A DNA stretch of 64,000 nt from Paraburkholderia mimosarum LMG 23256 = NBRC 106338 (GTDB taxonomy: Bacteria; Pseudomonadota; Gammaproteobacteria; Burkholderiales; Burkholderiaceae). Below, piece after piece: positions 53,118 through 61,603 of the stretch. The DNA lies in contig NZ_BBJJ01000025.1 of NCBI RefSeq assembly GCF_000739815.1, positions 1-64,000 on the forward strand, read 5' to 3'. Position numbers and translations under genes: made by a program. Numbering within the stretch: position 1 is the first letter of the stretch; every line of letters starts with the position of its first letter. A model generated the notes under the pieces. The model did no database searches. It was given only the letters and a program-made list of their open reading frames with translations, and was not told the origin of the DNA.

Positions 53118-55670
53118 TCACCAGTCGTCGCGCACGGCGCGCACCGCATCGACCGACATCGCCGCGCGCGAACTGAGGAGCGCCGTGAGCGCGGCGGCAA
53201 CGACGACCGCCGAGGCCAGCGCGGCCAGCAACCCCCACGGCATGTGCAGGCTCATCGTCCAATGAAACGACTGCGGGTTGACGACATGCACGAGCACCAT
53301 CGCGAGACTCAGGCCCAGCGTCAGACCGGCGAGCACACCGAGCAGCGCGACCAGCGCGCCTTCCATCGCGAGCATGGTCGCGATCTGGCGACGCGTCACG
53401 CCGATGTGCCGCAGCATGCCGAACTCGCGCGTGCGTGCGAGCGCTTGCGAGCCAAAGCTCGCGCCGACGCCGAACAGTCCGATGATCACCGCCACCGCTT
53501 CCAGCAGATAGGTCACGGCGAAGCTGCGGTCGAAGATCCGCAGGCTCGCGGCGCGGATCTCGCCAGGCTGTGCGAACTCGAGACGCTGGCCGCCGGAAAC
53601 GCTCGCGCGCAAGCTTGCGATCGCCTGCGCGGGCGCGATGCCCGAGGCGAGCCATATGGCGGCATCGGTCACGCGCGTGTCGCGCGTGAGCCGGCGATAG
53701 TCGCTCGCATCGATGACGATCGCGCCGAACTGGCGTGCATAGTCGCGCCAGATGCCGGCCACGATGAATGGGAGGCGCTGCCCCGCCAGCGCCAGCGTGA
53801 TGCGCTGGCCAGGGTGCATCCCATACAGGTCGGCGGCCGCCTCGCTGATCCACACGGGCGGCGGATCGCCAGCTTGCGGCACTAGCGGCGCCGTCGTCAG
53901 CGGCAGGCGAGCGCCGGGATGGCGCGCATCGATGGGCCGCGCGAGCACGCTGACGGGCGGCAGGCGCGCGTCGAGCGAGATTTGCGTCGCGCGGAGAAAC
54001 TCGGCGCGCGCGACGCCGGGCGCGGCCGCGATGGCCGCCTGATCGCCGGGCGAGAGAAATGCGCTGTCGCCGCCGGGCGAAGCACGCAAGTAGAGCGGCG
54101 CGGGCAATAGCACCTGCAGCCAGTCGTCGACCGCGACGCGAAAGCTCGACACCATGATCGCCATCGCCGTCATGAGGCTGAAGCTCGTGACGATGCCCGC
54201 CAGTCCGATCGTGGCGCGCCCGGGGGCATTGGCGAGCTGCGCCAGCACGAGCTGCGGCAACGCATGGCCCGAGCGGGGCAGCACGGCGAATACGGCGCGC
54301 GCGACGGCCGGCATCGCGAGCACGCCGCCCAGCAGCAGCAGCGCAATCGCGAGATAGCCGAACACCGGCAAGCCGGCCACGGGCGGCAGGAGCGCCGCTG
54401 CCGCTCCGGCGCCGATCGCGAGCAGCGCCGCCGTCACGGTGCGCCTCGTGCGCAGCCGCGCGGAGGGCGCTTCCTCGTCGCCCGCCTTCAGCGCCCGCGC
54501 GGGCTGCGCCCTCGCCGCTTCGAGGGCCGGCGCGAGACTGCCGAGCACGGACGCGGACACCCCCAGCGCAAAAAATATCGCCGCGGGCAGCGCATCGAAA
54601 TGGACGCGCGGCCGCACCCCTTCGAAATAGCCGCCGCCCAGATCGCCGCCCGCATAGCGGAGCACGGCGGCCGCGAGCGCAAACCCAATGACGAGACCCG
54701 CGGCGGCGCCGACCACGCCGAGGATGGCGCCCTCCGAGACGACGATCCGCAACACGCCACGCCGGGTCACGCCGATCGCACGCAACAGCGCGAACTGCGC
54801 GCGGCGCCGCAGCACGGCGAGCGCCTGCATCGTGAACACGAGGAACGCCCCCGTGAACAGCGCGACGAGCGCGAGCACGTTGAGATTCGCTCGATACGCA
54901 CGCGAGAGCATCGACGTGCGGTGCGCGTTGTCGCCCGGCGTGACGGCGGCGACGCCGGCAGGCAGGCGTGGCGCGATCGACTGCGCGAACGCTTGGGCGT
55001 CGATGCCCGGCTTGAGCTTGATGTCGATGCGCGCAAGTGTGCCGAGCCGCTGCAAACGCCATTGGGCGGCGCCGATGTCCATCACGCCGACACGCACCGC
55101 ATCGCCCGACGCGCCCAGCACGCCCGCGACGCGCAGCGCGACCGGCGCCAGCCCGACCTGTACCGTGAGCGTATCGCCGGGCTTGAGCGCGAGCCAGGTC
55201 AACGCGGCGGGCGAGAGGAACACGGTGTCGGGGTCGAGCAGATCGAGGGTAGTGCCCTTCGTGCTATCCGTGCTATCCGTGCCATCGGTGCCATTCGTGT
55301 GATCCGCTCGCTCGACGCGTCCCACGAGATTCGGCGTGACGTAGCCCGCGCGAAACACATCGACGCCGAGCAGCTTCAACGATTCGTCGCGGCCCGCCAC
55401 GCGCGCATCGACCTCGACCACGGGGCTAGCCGCCGCGACCTCGGGCAAGCGGGCAATGCGCGGATACAGCGCTTCATCGAAGCCCGCGCGCGGTCCGCGC
55501 AGCTCGAGGTCGGCGTTGCCCATCAGCGAGTTGACGGTGGCCGAAAGCTCGCCCAGCGCCGCGCGATTGATCAATTGCACGGCGTAGCCCATCGCGACAC
55601 CGGCGGCGATGGCGAGAATGCCAATCAACGTGCGCAGCGGATGCCCGCGTATTTCGCCGCCGATGAGCAT
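53118..55670 (-). CDS. FtsX-like ABC transporter permease
   Basis: Inner-membrane permease of 850 aa with two FtsX domains. TM1 is near the N-terminus (LIGILAIAAGVAMGYAVQL), a large periplasmic part follows (about 45-255), then three TM segments (about 275-380), a central TM pair (about 440-500), a second periplasmic part and three final TM (about 730-830). Similar to large MacB/LolC-related permeases with a partner AttH lipoprotein-like protein. ATG 55670 is favoured by upstream GGCGGA; ATG 55694 is possible. Ends 111 bp before the ATPase in gene order. Confidence 0.9.
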   Translation of the reverse strand: MLIGGEIRGHPLRTLIGILAIAAGVAMGYAVQLINRAALGELSATVNSLMGNADLELRGPRAGFDEALYPRIARLPEVAAASPVVEVDARVAGRDESLKLLGVDVFRAGYVTPNLVGRVERADHTNGTDGTDSTDSTKGTTLDLLDPDTVFLSPAALTWLALKPGDTLTVQVGLAPVALRVAGVLGASGDAVRVGVMDIGAAQWRLQRLGTLARIDIKLKPGIDAQAFAQSIAPRLPAGVAAVTPGDNAHRTSMLSRAYRANLNVLALVALFTGAFLVFTMQALAVLRRRAQFALLRAIGVTRRGVLRIVVSEGAILGVVGAAAGLVIGFALAAAVLRYAGGDLGGGYFEGVRPRVHFDALPAAIFFALGVSASVLGSLAPALEAARAQPARALKAGDEEAPSARLRTRRTVTAALLAIGAGAAAALLPPVAGLPVFGYLAIALLLLGGVLAMPAVARAVFAVLPRSGHALPQLVLAQLANAPGRATIGLAGIVTSFSLMTAMAIMVSSFRVAVDDWLQVLLPAPLYLRASPGGDSAFLSPGDQAAIAAAPGVARAEFLRATQISLDARLPPVSVLARPIDARHPGARLPLTTAPLVPQAGDPPPVWISEAAADLYGMHPGQRITLALAGQRLPFIVAGIWRDYARQFGAIVIDASDYRRLTRDTRVTDAAIWLASGIAPAQAIASLRASVSGGQRLEFAQPGEIRAASLRIFDRSFAVTYLLEAVAVIIGLFGVGASFGSQALARTREFGMLRHIGVTRRQIATMLAMEGALVALLGVLAGLTLGLSLAMVLVHVVNPQSFHWTMSLHMPWGLLAALASAVVVAAALTALLSSRAAMSVDAVRAVRDDW

Positions 55671-55781
55671 TGCGCCGATTCCGCCAGCGGGCATCTGATC
55701 GCGCGTGCCCCGCCATGAGCACGATGGGCACGATGAAGCTCTCTCGCGCGACGGACGCACGGCGCCGAGCCAGCGCATCGC

Positions 55782-56471
55782 CTACGCGCCGCCTGCGCCC
55801 GGCGCGTACGGCTCGAGCCCTTCGGGCGTGAGCCGCAGCACGCGGTCGGCGGCAGCGGCCACGGCCGTCGAGTGCGTCGCGAGCAGCACGCCCGCGCCGT
55901 TCTTTTGCGCCAGCTCGCGCAGCAACGCCAGGATGCGCATCGCCGTGTCGTGATCGAGATTGCCGGTGGGCTCGTCGGCCAGCACGAGGTGCGGCTCGTG
56001 CACGAGCGCGCGCGCGATCGCCACGCGCTGCAACTCGCCGCCCGACAATTCGCGCGGCAGGGCGTGCTCGCGCCCGCCGAGGCCGACCGCGCGCAGCACC
56101 AGCGAGACGCGCACCGGCACGTCTTTCATCAGCATGCCGTTCAGGAGCAACGGCAGCGCGACGTTCTGCGCCGCCGAGAGGTTCGGCAGCACATGGAACG
56201 CCTGGAACACGAAACCCATTTTCCGGCGGCGCTGCAGGGTGGCCGCGTCGTCGTCGAGGGTGGCGAGATCATGTCCGTCGAAGACGATTTGCCCCGCATC
56301 CGGCCGGTCGAGTCCGGCCGCGAGGTTGAGCAGCGTCGATTTGCCGACGCCCGATTCGCCCATGATGGCGACGCATTCGCTCGGGCCCAGTTCGAGATTC
56401 ACGCCGCGCAGCACGTTGCGCGGCGCGGTGCCGTCGTAGTGCTTCGATACATTGGCGAACGTCAGCATCAT
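55782..56471 (-). CDS. ABC transporter ATP-binding protein (LolD/MacB type)
   Basis: ATPase of 229 aa: Walker A GESGVGKST, Q-loop FVFQAFHVLPNLSAAQNVAL, signature LSGGELQRVAIARAL, Walker B LVLADEPTGNLD and H-loop ATHS. It drives the FtsX-like permease next to it, forming a MacB/LolCDE-like mechanotransmission complex with the AttH protein. Start at 56471 (MM pair; the second ATG is 56468), after AGGA about 11 nt upstream. Confidence 0.93.
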   Translation of the reverse strand: MMLTFANVSKHYDGTAPRNVLRGVNLELGPSECVAIMGESGVGKSTLLNLAAGLDRPDAGQIVFDGHDLATLDDDAATLQRRRKMGFVFQAFHVLPNLSAAQNVALPLLLNGMLMKDVPVRVSLVLRAVGLGGREHALPRELSGGELQRVAIARALVHEPHLVLADEPTGNLDHDTAMRILALLRELAQKNGAGVLLATHSTAVAAAADRVLRLTPEGLEPYAPGAGGA

Positions 56472-56619
56472 GGGTCGACCATTCCTCAATCGCCGTTCCG
56501 GTTGCGAGTTCGATTGTTGCACCGATCGCGGTTTGCCGCCGTGACAGCCGCGATCGTCGCCCGACGCGGACTTTCCTGCGCGACGCGAGCCATCGGAGAG
56601 GACACGCCCGACCGGCCCG

Positions 56620-57099
56620 CTATTCGCAATCGACAAGACGGGCTTCGAGCAGGCGCGCGAGCGCGACGCCACCTTCGCGCATGATGGCATCGTGATTCCA
56701 GCGGAATGCGCGCCGCACGGGCGGCGCGAGCGCAGCCGCGTTCATCCAGGTGCTGGCAGTCCTGACGTGCCAGTCGTAGTGCACCAACGTGCGGCTGCCG
56801 TCGGCAGTGAAACGCCAGCGTCCCACGCCCTGCAGCGCGCCGCTGGCCTCTCCTTCCAGCGCCACGAGCGGTGCAACGCGCGTGACACGCACGTCTATGA
56901 TCACACGATAAGGCAGCGCACCCTTCCACGTGTAGCGATGCACCGCGCCCAGACCGTCGGTCGCGCCCGCCTGCAACTCGCGCACCGCTTCGACATTCTT
57001 CCACCAGGTGGGCCAGGTCGTCGCATCGTGGATCGCGTCCCACACCGCCTGTAAGGGCGCCTCGATGCACCACAATGTGGCCAAACGAAATTCCGCCAT
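56620..57099 (-). CDS. SRPBCC (polyketide cyclase-like) family protein
   Basis: START/Bet v1-fold protein of 159 aa (WCIEAPLQAVWDAIHDATTW near the N-terminus; VHRYTWKGALPYRVIIDVRV; LVHYDWHVRTAST). The fold binds hydrophobic ligands; the reaction is unknown. AGGAGGAAG lies about 7 nt before ATG 57099. It is divergent from the SDR at 57250 and separated by 148 bp from the ATPase gene. Confidence 0.88.
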   Translation of the reverse strand: MAEFRLATLWCIEAPLQAVWDAIHDATTWPTWWKNVEAVRELQAGATDGLGAVHRYTWKGALPYRVIIDVRVTRVAPLVALEGEASGALQGVGRWRFTADGSRTLVHYDWHVRTASTWMNAAALAPPVRRAFRWNHDAIMREGGVALARLLEARLVDCE

Positions 57100-57249
57100 T
57101 GCACGCTTCCTCCTGTTCGCGGTACGGCCGGGTTTGTTCGAAGGCGGCCCCCGTGCACGCAGGCAGGCGCGAGCATTGCTCGGTGCGGGGCAGTGGGCCA
57201 GAATCACTCATCATCCACGTCTGGGTACGTTCGAGTATAGGAGGCGGCG

Positions 57250-57855
57250 ATGCGCATACTGGTAATCGGGGCCACAGGGCTCCTCGGCGCGGAAATCGTG
57301 AAGTGCTTGTCCGCGCACCACGAGGTCATCGGCGCGAGCCGGAAGGGGCCTGCGCTCACGGTGGACATTTCCGATAAGGCCTCGATCGCCGCGATGTACC
57401 GCCAGGCCGGCGCACTCGATGCGGTGATCTGCGTGGCCGGCGCAGCAAAATTCGCACCGTTCGACGCGCTGGCGGACGAAGACTTCGCCTTCAGCCTGGC
57501 CAACAAGTTGATGGGGCAGATCAACGTGGTGCGCTGCGCGCGCGAGGCCGTGAAACCCGGCGGCTCCGTCACGCTGACGAGCGGCGTGCTCGCGCAGCAT
57601 CCGATGCCGGGCAGCGCGGCGGTGAGCGTCGTCAATGCCGGTGTCGATGCGTTCGTGCGCGCCGCGGCGCTCGAACTCGCCGGGAGGCTTCGTGTCAATG
57701 CCGTGAGCCCCGGCTGGGTCGCGGAGACCTTGCAGAGAATGGGGCGTGATCCTGCAGAAGGGGTGCCGGCCGCGACGGTCGCGCAGGCGTTTCGCAAATG
57801 CGTGGTGGAAGACATCACCGGCCAGGTGGTGTCGGCCGCGTCGACTGCGCAGTAG
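57250..57855 (+). CDS. SDR-fold protein lacking the catalytic Tyr and Lys
   Basis: Protein of 201 aa with an NAD(P)-binding start (VIGATGLLGAEI), ICVAGAAKFAPFD and Ser in VTLTSGVLAQ. Where classical SDRs have Tyr-xxx-Lys the sequence reads AAVSVVNAGVDAFVRAAALE, i.e. Val and Asn at those places. It is thus an atypical or non-enzymatic SDR of about 200 aa, a length shared by a small SDR subgroup. AGGAGG lies 5 nt before ATG 57250. It ends 9 bp before the LolA-like gene. Confidence 0.85.
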   Translation: MRILVIGATGLLGAEIVKCLSAHHEVIGASRKGPALTVDISDKASIAAMYRQAGALDAVICVAGAAKFAPFDALADEDFAFSLANKLMGQINVVRCAREAVKPGGSVTLTSGVLAQHPMPGSAAVSVVNAGVDAFVRAAALELAGRLRVNAVSPGWVAETLQRMGRDPAEGVPAATVAQAFRKCVVEDITGQVVSAASTAQ

Positions 57856-57864
57856 GCCTCTGCG

Positions 57865-58473
57865 ATGACGGACGCACCGCTTACGAACCGGGATCTCGTT
57901 GCCGATGCGCAAGCGCGCTTCGATGCGCTCGCAAACTACCAGGTCACGCTGAAGTCGACATCGCCGGGAACGGAACCGGTGGAGGTGCTCTATGGCTACC
58001 GCAAGCCCGGCTTCGTTCGAATGGACTTCATCCGCCCGCATGCCGGCGCCACGCTCGCCTACAGTCCGGCGTCAGGAAAGGTCAAGCTTTGGCCCTTGGG
58101 TTTCGGCACGTTTCCGAGCCTCGTGCTGAGCCCCGACAGCCGTATGATCCAAAGCCCGCGGGGTCATCGCGTCGATCAGTCCGACATCGGGGCGCTGCTC
58201 CTGAATGTCCGCGAGCTACTTCGGCAGGGTGGCGATACGCAGGTCGTTGGCGCCGAGATTGTCGGCATGCGCCGGACCTCGCATCTGATCGTGACGTGCA
58301 GGCGCGGACACGTCGCGACCGGCGTGTTCCGGTATGAGCTGTGGTTCGATGAAAGCCACGGGCTACCCGTCAAAATCGCGAGCGAGGGCGCATCACGCGA
58401 GCCGATCGAAACGGTGCTGATGGAGAACCTGCGCATCGACGTGCCAGCGTCGCAGCTCAGGCCGTTCGGCTAG
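57865..58473 (+). CDS. LolA-like half-barrel protein (DUF1571-like)
   Basis: Protein of 202 aa related to outer-membrane lipoprotein-sorting proteins (ARFDALANYQVTLKSTSPG; EVLYGYRKPGFVRMDFIRPH; VFRYELWFDESHGLPVKIAS). It has no signal peptide, unlike LolA, so it may be cytoplasmic or the true start may have been lost; a GTG/ATG giving a signal was not found upstream. It sits 9 bp after the SDR gene, so probably one operon. Confidence 0.7.
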   Translation: MTDAPLTNRDLVADAQARFDALANYQVTLKSTSPGTEPVEVLYGYRKPGFVRMDFIRPHAGATLAYSPASGKVKLWPLGFGTFPSLVLSPDSRMIQSPRGHRVDQSDIGALLLNVRELLRQGGDTQVVGAEIVGMRRTSHLIVTCRRGHVATGVFRYELWFDESHGLPVKIASEGASREPIETVLMENLRIDVPASQLRPFG

Positions 58474-58548
58474 ACACGCGCTCGCGCGCTCGCCCGTGAA
58501 TGACCCTCCGCGCTTCCCGTAGCTTCGTACTGCATAGCAAGTATCGTG

Positions 58549-58563
58549 ACCGTCTGCGACGGT
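58549..58563 (+). terminator. Small hairpin before TTATT between convergent genes
   Basis: ACCGTC-TGC-GACGGT followed by TTATT, between the LolA-like gene and the convergent gene ending at 58564. The 6-bp stem with a 3-nt loop is short, so the call is tentative. Confidence 0.3.
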
Positions 58564-59115
58564 TTATTCGGCCTTCCCGGAATCGGTTTCCGCCGTCGGT
58601 GCGGAAGCCTCCTTAGGCGGCGCCTCTTCCTTGATTTCATAGGACGGATCGCGCACCCAGCGGCTCAGGTCCTTGCTGATCACGATGGTCGTGCGGTCGA
58701 GAATCGAACAGCTTCCCTTGAACGCGCCCCACACACCGCCGACCGACCAGCGGTTGATTTTCGTGTGACGGGTGACCTTGCCGCCTTCGATCAGATCCGC
58801 CGATACCGTCGTCGCCTTGGGTCCGCTCCATGCGCCGCCGCCGACGCCCAGTACGTGGGTAATCTGCAAGCGGAGCACCTTTGCGTCGCCGGCATCGGCT
58901 TCCGATGCGATCGTGCCGTCGCCGGTTTTATTGATCTTGCGCAGCGCCGTGCCGACGTGGCGAGTCAGCATGTCTTCGATGTGGCATTCGTCCTTGATCT
59001 TCTGGACTACGCCCGCGTCCGGCGCATACGTTACCGGGGTCTCCAGCAGAACCTGGCTGGAGGCAAAAGCCGAGGTCGTCGAGAAGCAGAGTGCGGCGAG
59101 AAGGCTTCTTTTCAT
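58564..59115 (-). CDS. Exported protein of unknown function
   Basis: Protein of 183 aa with a signal peptide (LLAALCFSTTSAFAS), two Cys in the mature part (DECHIED and KGSCSILD) and a soluble beta-rich region (AKVLRLQITHVLGVGGGAW; TTVSADLIEGGKVTRHTK), ending in a low-complexity Glu/Pro/Ala tail. It recalls DUF4410-like periplasmic proteins but I cannot assign a family. ATG 59115 directly begins the signal peptide; ATG 59145 is an alternative. Confidence 0.75.
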   Translation of the reverse strand: MKRSLLAALCFSTTSAFASSQVLLETPVTYAPDAGVVQKIKDECHIEDMLTRHVGTALRKINKTGDGTIASEADAGDAKVLRLQITHVLGVGGGAWSGPKATTVSADLIEGGKVTRHTKINRWSVGGVWGAFKGSCSILDRTTIVISKDLSRWVRDPSYEIKEEAPPKEASAPTAETDSGKAE

Positions 59116-59264
59116 AGCGTGGGTTGTTTTTGGTTGTGAATTCATCGGACGAAATTGATGGTGCGCATGATAGCAGGGCGCGGGGATAGATTCGCGTCCG
59201 CGCACCATGCGAATTGCATCGGGCATCGTTTCCTTGCCCAATCCCATCAAACGTCAGTGTCCAT

Positions 59265-59828
59265 TCAGGTTGGGAACGGTTCTGCACTGTCTCCCGGCAT
59301 CACCAGTTCGGGCACCTGGCTGAAACCATAAGCCGCGCCCGCAGCATCGAGGTCGAACACCCATACCATGTCGAACCGTTCGCCGGGCCATTGTTGCGGC
59401 GCCGACGTGTTGCCGAGTATGGCGTTCGCGATGAGCGGGATGTGCTTGTGCTCCCAGCCGATCAGCACCACCCCGCCGCATGACTTCACGACGTCAACCA
59501 GTTCGGTTTCCTGACCAACGGCGTAAGTCGTATCGACATCGAGCGACAGTTTTTGTGCAACGACGCTCACCGTCTCTTCAGGCCGCCTGCTCGACTTACC
59601 GCCGTCGTCGGATGCCGCGAAGATGATATTGGGCTGAGCGAGCGCCTCGCTTTGCAGCGCGCCGCGGGATGGCGTAAACAGCACCGCCAGCGCGCCCGCG
59701 CGGGCCCATCCCTGTACGAGCAGCGAATGGGCGTCCTGCTCGCCAGCAGTCGTCACGCCATAAGGCGGTATCGCGCCCTGGGGCTTTTCGCCATGGCGAA
59801 TCACCATGATTTTCTGCGGAAGTCCCAT
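59265..59828 (-). CDS. Histidine phosphatase family protein
   Basis: Small phosphoglycerate-mutase-like protein of 187 aa. It has the catalytic RHG in MVIRHGEKPQ near the N-terminus and a second conserved His in IGWEHKHIPLIANAI. Substrate unknown. GGAGGA lies 5 nt before ATG 59828. It follows the S53 peptidase gene by 44 bp on the same strand. Confidence 0.85.
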   Translation of the reverse strand: MGLPQKIMVIRHGEKPQGAIPPYGVTTAGEQDAHSLLVQGWARAGALAVLFTPSRGALQSEALAQPNIIFAASDDGGKSSRRPEETVSVVAQKLSLDVDTTYAVGQETELVDVVKSCGGVVLIGWEHKHIPLIANAILGNTSAPQQWPGERFDMVWVFDLDAAGAAYGFSQVPELVMPGDSAEPFPT

Positions 59829-59872
59829 GTCGTCCTCCTAGCGATGATTCGCACAACCTGGCAAACCGGCCG

Positions 59873-61495
59873 CTATGCCAGCGCCTCCTGGATTGCAGCC
59901 AGCAGGTGTTGCCCTTGTGGCGTGCCCCACCCCGATACCGCGTCATAGCCCGTACCCGCGCTATAGCCGCCCGCGGAGGCGGTGTTGTTGTTGCCCGAAG
60001 TCACGTCCGTGCAACCCGCCGCACCGAGAGTTGGCGCGCCGCCCGCACCCGCCGGTCCATAAAGCATAGGTGTCAGATAACCGACGCGCTTGCCGCCCGC
60101 GAGCTGACCGTTGATCAAGGCGATCAACGCGGCCCATAGCGGACTCGCGGCGCTCGTGCCGCCATTGGCTTCCACGTGGCCATCCACGACCAGCAGGTAG
60201 GGCGACGCATTCCAGTCCGCATTGGCGGCGACGTCCGGTATGCATCGGCCGTTGATCGCACCGGGGTTCACCGATGTAATCGTGATCGCGCTTTGCCAGT
60301 CCGGCCGTTGAAAGACGTCGCTGACGCCGCCCCCCGTACTGCCTCCCTGATCGGCCCGCAGCCCGTCGCCCTCCATCCACACGACGTCCGGAGCCGCGCC
60401 CGTGAAATCGACGATGGTCGTTCCCCCTACGGAGAGCACATAGGGGCTCGACGCCGGAAAATCGACGTGCGCGTGCCCGTCGGTGAGCGCGTCGCTCGAA
60501 CCGTCGTCGCCGGCGGCGACGCACACTGTCATGCCGAGATACGCCGCCTCTTTCAGCGTTTCATTGATTTGCGACATCGCCTGAGCGGTCCAGATATCCG
60601 TGCCCTCGGGCGCGCCCCAGCTGATCGACAGCACACCCGGATTGTGGGTCTTGTCCTGCATCGCGGCGTCCAACCCGGCGATCATGCCTGCTTCCGTCCA
60701 CGCCGAAAAATAGACGACGATGGCGCTCTTCGGACACAGCCCTGCAACGACCTCGATATCGAGCATCACTTCGCCTTCAGCGCCATCCCTGCTCTCGGTC
60801 GAAGTACCGTCCGTGCTCACCGCCGTCACTGTCGGCATCGACACGCCGGCTTTCTCGCAGAACTTGCTGAGATCCCCGGCAAAATAGCCCCCTGCGAATT
60901 CGAGGAGGCCGACCGTCTGCCCCGTGCCGTCGCCTTGCGGAAAGGCATAACGGGTTGCGAACTGCGCGGGCACATACCAGGACGGATGCGAGGACGAAAG
61001 TGCCTGCGGCGTGTTCGTCCCGCGTACGGGCTGACGCCGCCGCTTCACGATACGGCGATTGTCGAGGCCGAACACGCCCTGCACGATGTCCTTGAGCGGG
61101 TCGGGAACGAACAGATAGCCGACACGCCCGCGATAGTTCCCCTCCGCGTGCGCGTAGTTGAAGAGCTTCACGTTGAACGCGGACTCCATCGCACTGACCG
61201 TCCCGGACAACCGCACGGTCCTCGCGCCCACGCTCGCACCGACGGTCTTGAGACCGTACTGCGCCATGACCTGCGTGACCTGGTCGATGTCGTCCTGCGA
61301 TGCGCCGTAGCGCGCGGCAAGCTCGTCGCGCGTCAGCGGTGCAGCCGGGCGCGCGTCCAGATCCGGCAGCGGCTGCTTTCGCCTCAGCTTCAAGGTGACT
61401 TCGATGACGCCGCGCGCGTTCGCCTGGCCCAATACCCGGGCTCCGGGCAGGGCGTGCCTGAGGCTACCCGCCAGCTTACGATTCGGTACGTTCAT
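59873..61495 (-). CDS. Sedolisin/kumamolisin-type serine carboxyl peptidase (S53)
   Basis: Acid-active endopeptidase precursor of 540 aa. An activation prodomain is at about 40-150 (FNVKLFNYAHAEGNYRGRVG) and the catalytic domain at about 170-540. The Ser-Glu-Asp triad is visible as Glu242 and Asp246 (GAEGEVMLDIEV) and Ser448 (ANGGTSAASPLW), with the oxyanion Asp at AAGDDGSS (330-331) and a Ca site near the C-terminus (YDAVSGWGTP). There is no classical signal peptide. GAGG lies 6 nt before ATG 61495. The neighbouring S10 peptidase shares acid optimum as a family trait. Confidence 0.92.
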   Translation of the reverse strand: MNVPNRKLAGSLRHALPGARVLGQANARGVIEVTLKLRRKQPLPDLDARPAAPLTRDELAARYGASQDDIDQVTQVMAQYGLKTVGASVGARTVRLSGTVSAMESAFNVKLFNYAHAEGNYRGRVGYLFVPDPLKDIVQGVFGLDNRRIVKRRRQPVRGTNTPQALSSSHPSWYVPAQFATRYAFPQGDGTGQTVGLLEFAGGYFAGDLSKFCEKAGVSMPTVTAVSTDGTSTESRDGAEGEVMLDIEVVAGLCPKSAIVVYFSAWTEAGMIAGLDAAMQDKTHNPGVLSISWGAPEGTDIWTAQAMSQINETLKEAAYLGMTVCVAAGDDGSSDALTDGHAHVDFPASSPYVLSVGGTTIVDFTGAAPDVVWMEGDGLRADQGGSTGGGVSDVFQRPDWQSAITITSVNPGAINGRCIPDVAANADWNASPYLLVVDGHVEANGGTSAASPLWAALIALINGQLAGGKRVGYLTPMLYGPAGAGGAPTLGAAGCTDVTSGNNNTASAGGYSAGTGYDAVSGWGTPQGQHLLAAIQEALA

Positions 61496-61603
61496 GATGG
61501 CCTCACTCGGCATTGCAGCTCGCCGACCTGCTTCGAACATGGGCGCGTCCGACCCTGCGGCGGTGGGCGCCCGGTCGCTCGTCTTGCCGCGTCAGTCGGC
61601 AAT

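Noticed and set aside
51904..55062. A 1052-codon minus-strand open frame running through the permease region
   Set aside because: Only its last 403 codons (from 53112) show protein similarity. The rest is an alternative frame of the permease gene, rich in Arg and Ala.
54264..55718. A 484-codon plus-strand open frame
   Set aside because: Antisense to the FtsX-like permease; low-complexity Arg/Glu/His sequence.
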